Positions 24,301 through 64,000 of a stretch of 64,000 nucleotides of DNA are shown here, one piece after another. Origin of the DNA: Lutraria lutraria (lineage: Eukaryota > Mollusca > Bivalvia > Venerida > Mactridae); NCBI GenBank assembly GCA_964023205.1, contig OZ026833.1, positions 4,462,965 to 4,526,964 on the forward strand, written 5' to 3'. A model generated the notes under the pieces. That model did not search any database, was not told where the DNA came from, and saw only the letters and a program-made list of their open reading frames with translations. The position numbers were made by a program, and so were the translations under genes. The first letter of the stretch is position 1; every line of letters starts with the position of its first letter.

Positions 24301-25470
24301 ATGATGTAACATTAAACTTAACAACATAAATAAATACATATATATATATTATATACACATAAAACACCATTAGCAACAGCAAAATGTACAAATAAAATAA
24401 ACACAGATCATTCACCTCTGATACTTTTTACCATCGAAATAGACTTGATGGGTTGAAAACGCATCTGATTATAAGCATAGGAAGAATTGAGAAGATAGTT
24501 AATGACATAAACATAGAAATACACCGAGACAATTCTAGGACTATCTAAACATACATGCATTGTATGGATTAACATAATTATACATGTATTAGTTTGAGGT
24601 TAGATGACAGCCAGTCAATGATGCAACAATACAACAAAATCTTTCATCAAAAAATTCAATTATTGTAAATACTTTAATTTTCATTTTATTTTTAATTTCT
24701 ATTCGGGTAAATTGTAAATATTGATTTGAACCTCATTGTCAGTTTTGGGCAAATGCGCCTCCATGTTTAAATTTTTAATGGCGTGCATAAAATGGCCACA
24801 CAGACTAATAAAAACACATTTATCGTATATATATATATATAAATAAATACATCATCCCATCAATTTGATAGCCCCCTACTATTTTGAGACTTTACAACCC
24901 TTGAACAAATCGGGCAAGTTTACAGACTATTAACTTCTTTATTAATGACATGTAATAACCATCAGCCAAGACGTCATAATGTAAGACTCTAGATTAACGG
25001 ATAAAGACAAACAAAACATGAAAGTGGCATCATTTTGTTTCCAAATCCAAATTACACAATATTGCTCTACTTTATACTAGTGTGCAGACAGACTTTATTT
25101 ACTTACACTCATATAAACTTTCTGGAGTTAATTATTATTATAACTAATAATAATTATTATTACAATTTTCTAATTTTAACATCTCACAATTAACGTTACA
25201 ATGAACTGAAAAGGCATTTAATTAATGAATTGATTCCAATCTCTAACAGAAACAATCAAAATAATGGAGAATTCATGGATTTCCTACATTATTTTATCTA
25301 CAAAGTAGGATTCTAATAATATTAATATTTTTTTTTTATTCTTTGAGATACAAATCACACTACAGGAGATTATATATCAATATTTATACAGATCAGAATT
25401 GGACCGAAATCCTAAGAAATCCCCGAAATTGTATGTTCTCATTATATACTGTAATGCACATTTATACAAC

Positions 25471-25710
25471 TACAGTGAAACCTGTGTTAGCGGCCACTTA
25501 CAAATAAAAACAACCCTGTAAATAAAGGCCATTCTTTAAAAACGTCATTGAAGGCGACCCTTTGGAAAGGTGTAATGTGGCCTTTTTTGACAGATGACCT
25601 TTATTTGGAGGTCATTCTGTTCTAAATAATCAATGACGCTTTTAAAGAATGGCCTTTATTTACAGGGTTGTTTTTATTTGGAGGTGGCCGCTAACACAGG
25701 TTTGACTGTA
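25471..25710. repeat. MITE family B (acagtgaaacctgtgttagc), near-palindromic copy
   Basis: This 240-bp element has arms of about 80 bp that match almost throughout (acctgtgttagcggccac inverted as gtggccgctaacacaggt), ending in tacagt/actgta. It is the best-preserved copy; others lie at 32068-32235, 42140-42315, 45965-46146, 51735-51906 and 63096-63281. Confidence 0.9.
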
Positions 25711-25827
25711 AACAACACTAGGTAAGATTAACAAATGAGCCACATGCAAAGTCCATTCTGACGCCAAGCATGGTACATGTATAATACTACATGGCCAGCC
25801 ATGAAACATGTCTTATTTTCCCTCAAC

Positions 25828-25833
25828 TTTATT
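25828..25833 (-). terminator. candidate poly(A) signal of the NEK1-like gene
   Basis: AATAAA on the minus strand, about 200 nt after the stop at 26031. It is the first one I noticed downstream; later ones could also be used. Confidence 0.4.
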
Positions 25834-26030
25834 TTCAAAAGCATCACAGAATTAGCATATTTGCCAATGATAGAATTTTTCATTCACATTACAGAAGAGA
25901 CCCTTTTTTAAGTTTAAACACTTTTTAACTAAATGAACAACCAATAGGTCAAAACTTCCTGACATATTCATTTGATTGGTTCAATGAGGGAAAACAGACA
26001 ATTATTCGCCAACCAGAAGATTCATTCTAT

Positions 26031-63737
<37,707 letters not shown>

Positions 63738-64000
63738 CTAAATAAGAGAATACAAATATATGATACATGGATGTAATCACAAAGTACACAAGAGAAGGTT
63801 TTTGATTATGCTTTGTGACAGGAGGAAAATAATGAACCCAATGCGGGGCTCAAACCCGCGACCTCCTGCTTGCAAATCAGATGCTCTACCAACCGCATGA
63901 GCTAATCAGGCTGTTAATATTACTGCCAATTTATAAATACAAATACTATATACCATACTGCTACATTCCTACTTATTTTCTTAAAGTAAATTATCGCGAC
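63738..64000 (-). other. NEK1: start of an upstream NEK1 intron
   Basis: It contains only the tRNA-like sequence; the exon for the glycine loop and VAIK lysine lies further right. Confidence 0.6.
63835..63911 (-). tRNA. tRNA-Ala(UGC)-like sequence, possibly a SINE head or pseudogene
   Basis: It folds as a cloverleaf: acceptor GCCTGAT with ATTGGGT (G-U pairs), D stem GCTC/GAGC, anticodon loop TTTGCAA (UGC), T stem GCGGG/CCCGC. Weak points are a mismatch at the base of the anticodon loop, several G-U pairs and T instead of C in the B box (ggtttgagccc). It lies antisense to nothing, in the intron 5' of NEK1 exon A. Confidence 0.45.

Larger units (their letters stand above)
14610..26030. other. 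11.4 kb between the 3' ends of two convergent genes
   Basis: It is AT-rich, and no ORF here has a recognisable domain. It holds 3' UTR sequence of both genes and dispersed repeats: a mariner-like remnant (15034-15616), 'gtgaccttgacc' repeats (17165-17400 and 18885-19140), another dispersed family (21490-21730), a SINE (24061-24300) and a MITE (25471-25710). The length of each UTR cannot be told from sequence. Confidence 0.5.

Noticed and set aside
24410..24440. Possible extra 3' exon of NEK1 with a donor-like cagag|gtgaat
   Set aside because: The stop at 26031 already closes the frame and no acceptor or homology supports it.

Overview
The window is nuclear DNA of an animal, most probably a bivalve mollusc. 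It is AT-rich, and its genes are split by spliceosomal GT-AG introns. Many short dispersed elements look like common bivalve repeats: hairpin MITEs, tRNA-headed SINEs and stretches rich in 'gtgaccttgacctttgacc'. I cannot name the species. Layout: (1) At 130-1755 (+) lie two in-phase exons of a secreted or membrane cysteine-rich gene with a sushi (CCP) domain; its 5' part is outside the window and the end of the domain is not found. (2) At 3469-14609 (+) lies a seven-exon gene for a serine beta-lactamase-fold hydrolase. It has the three expected active-site boxes (SLTK, YSN, HSG), a DUF3471-like C-terminal domain and a GPI-type hydrophobic tail, with a TATA box and a good Kozak start. (3) From 14610 to about 26030 I see no gene, only repeats and a decayed mariner-like transposon. 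(4) From 63737 down to 26031 (-) lies almost all of a NEK1-type NIMA-related kinase. I could join 39 exons with every phase agreeing: 4395 nt, 1464 residues plus stop. Only the N-terminus (glycine loop and VAIK lysine) lies beyond base 64000. The two larger genes converge tail to tail. The kinase gene carries the NEK1 architecture: kinase domain, basic coiled coil, proline-rich and low-complexity linkers, then an acidic C-terminal third. That third ends in the segment known in vertebrate NEK1 to bind CFAP410/C21orf2, which ties the family to cilia and DNA-damage responses. Several exons match vertebrate NEK1 outside the kinase domain. Others, such as the RPGSAAGS repeat, the tripled ESARxxWG motif and added acidic exons, look lineage-specific. 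The introns hold at least five MITE families, several within about 50 bp of splice sites, three types of tRNA-headed SINE, two non-LTR retrotransposon remnants, a 13-bp-TIR element nested in a MITE, a foldback element with a perfect 51-bp inverted repeat, an approximately 187-bp tandem array, and a tRNA-Ala-like sequence. No operon, CRISPR, phage or viral system is visible. The unusual content is the repeat architecture and the non-catalytic motifs of the kinase.
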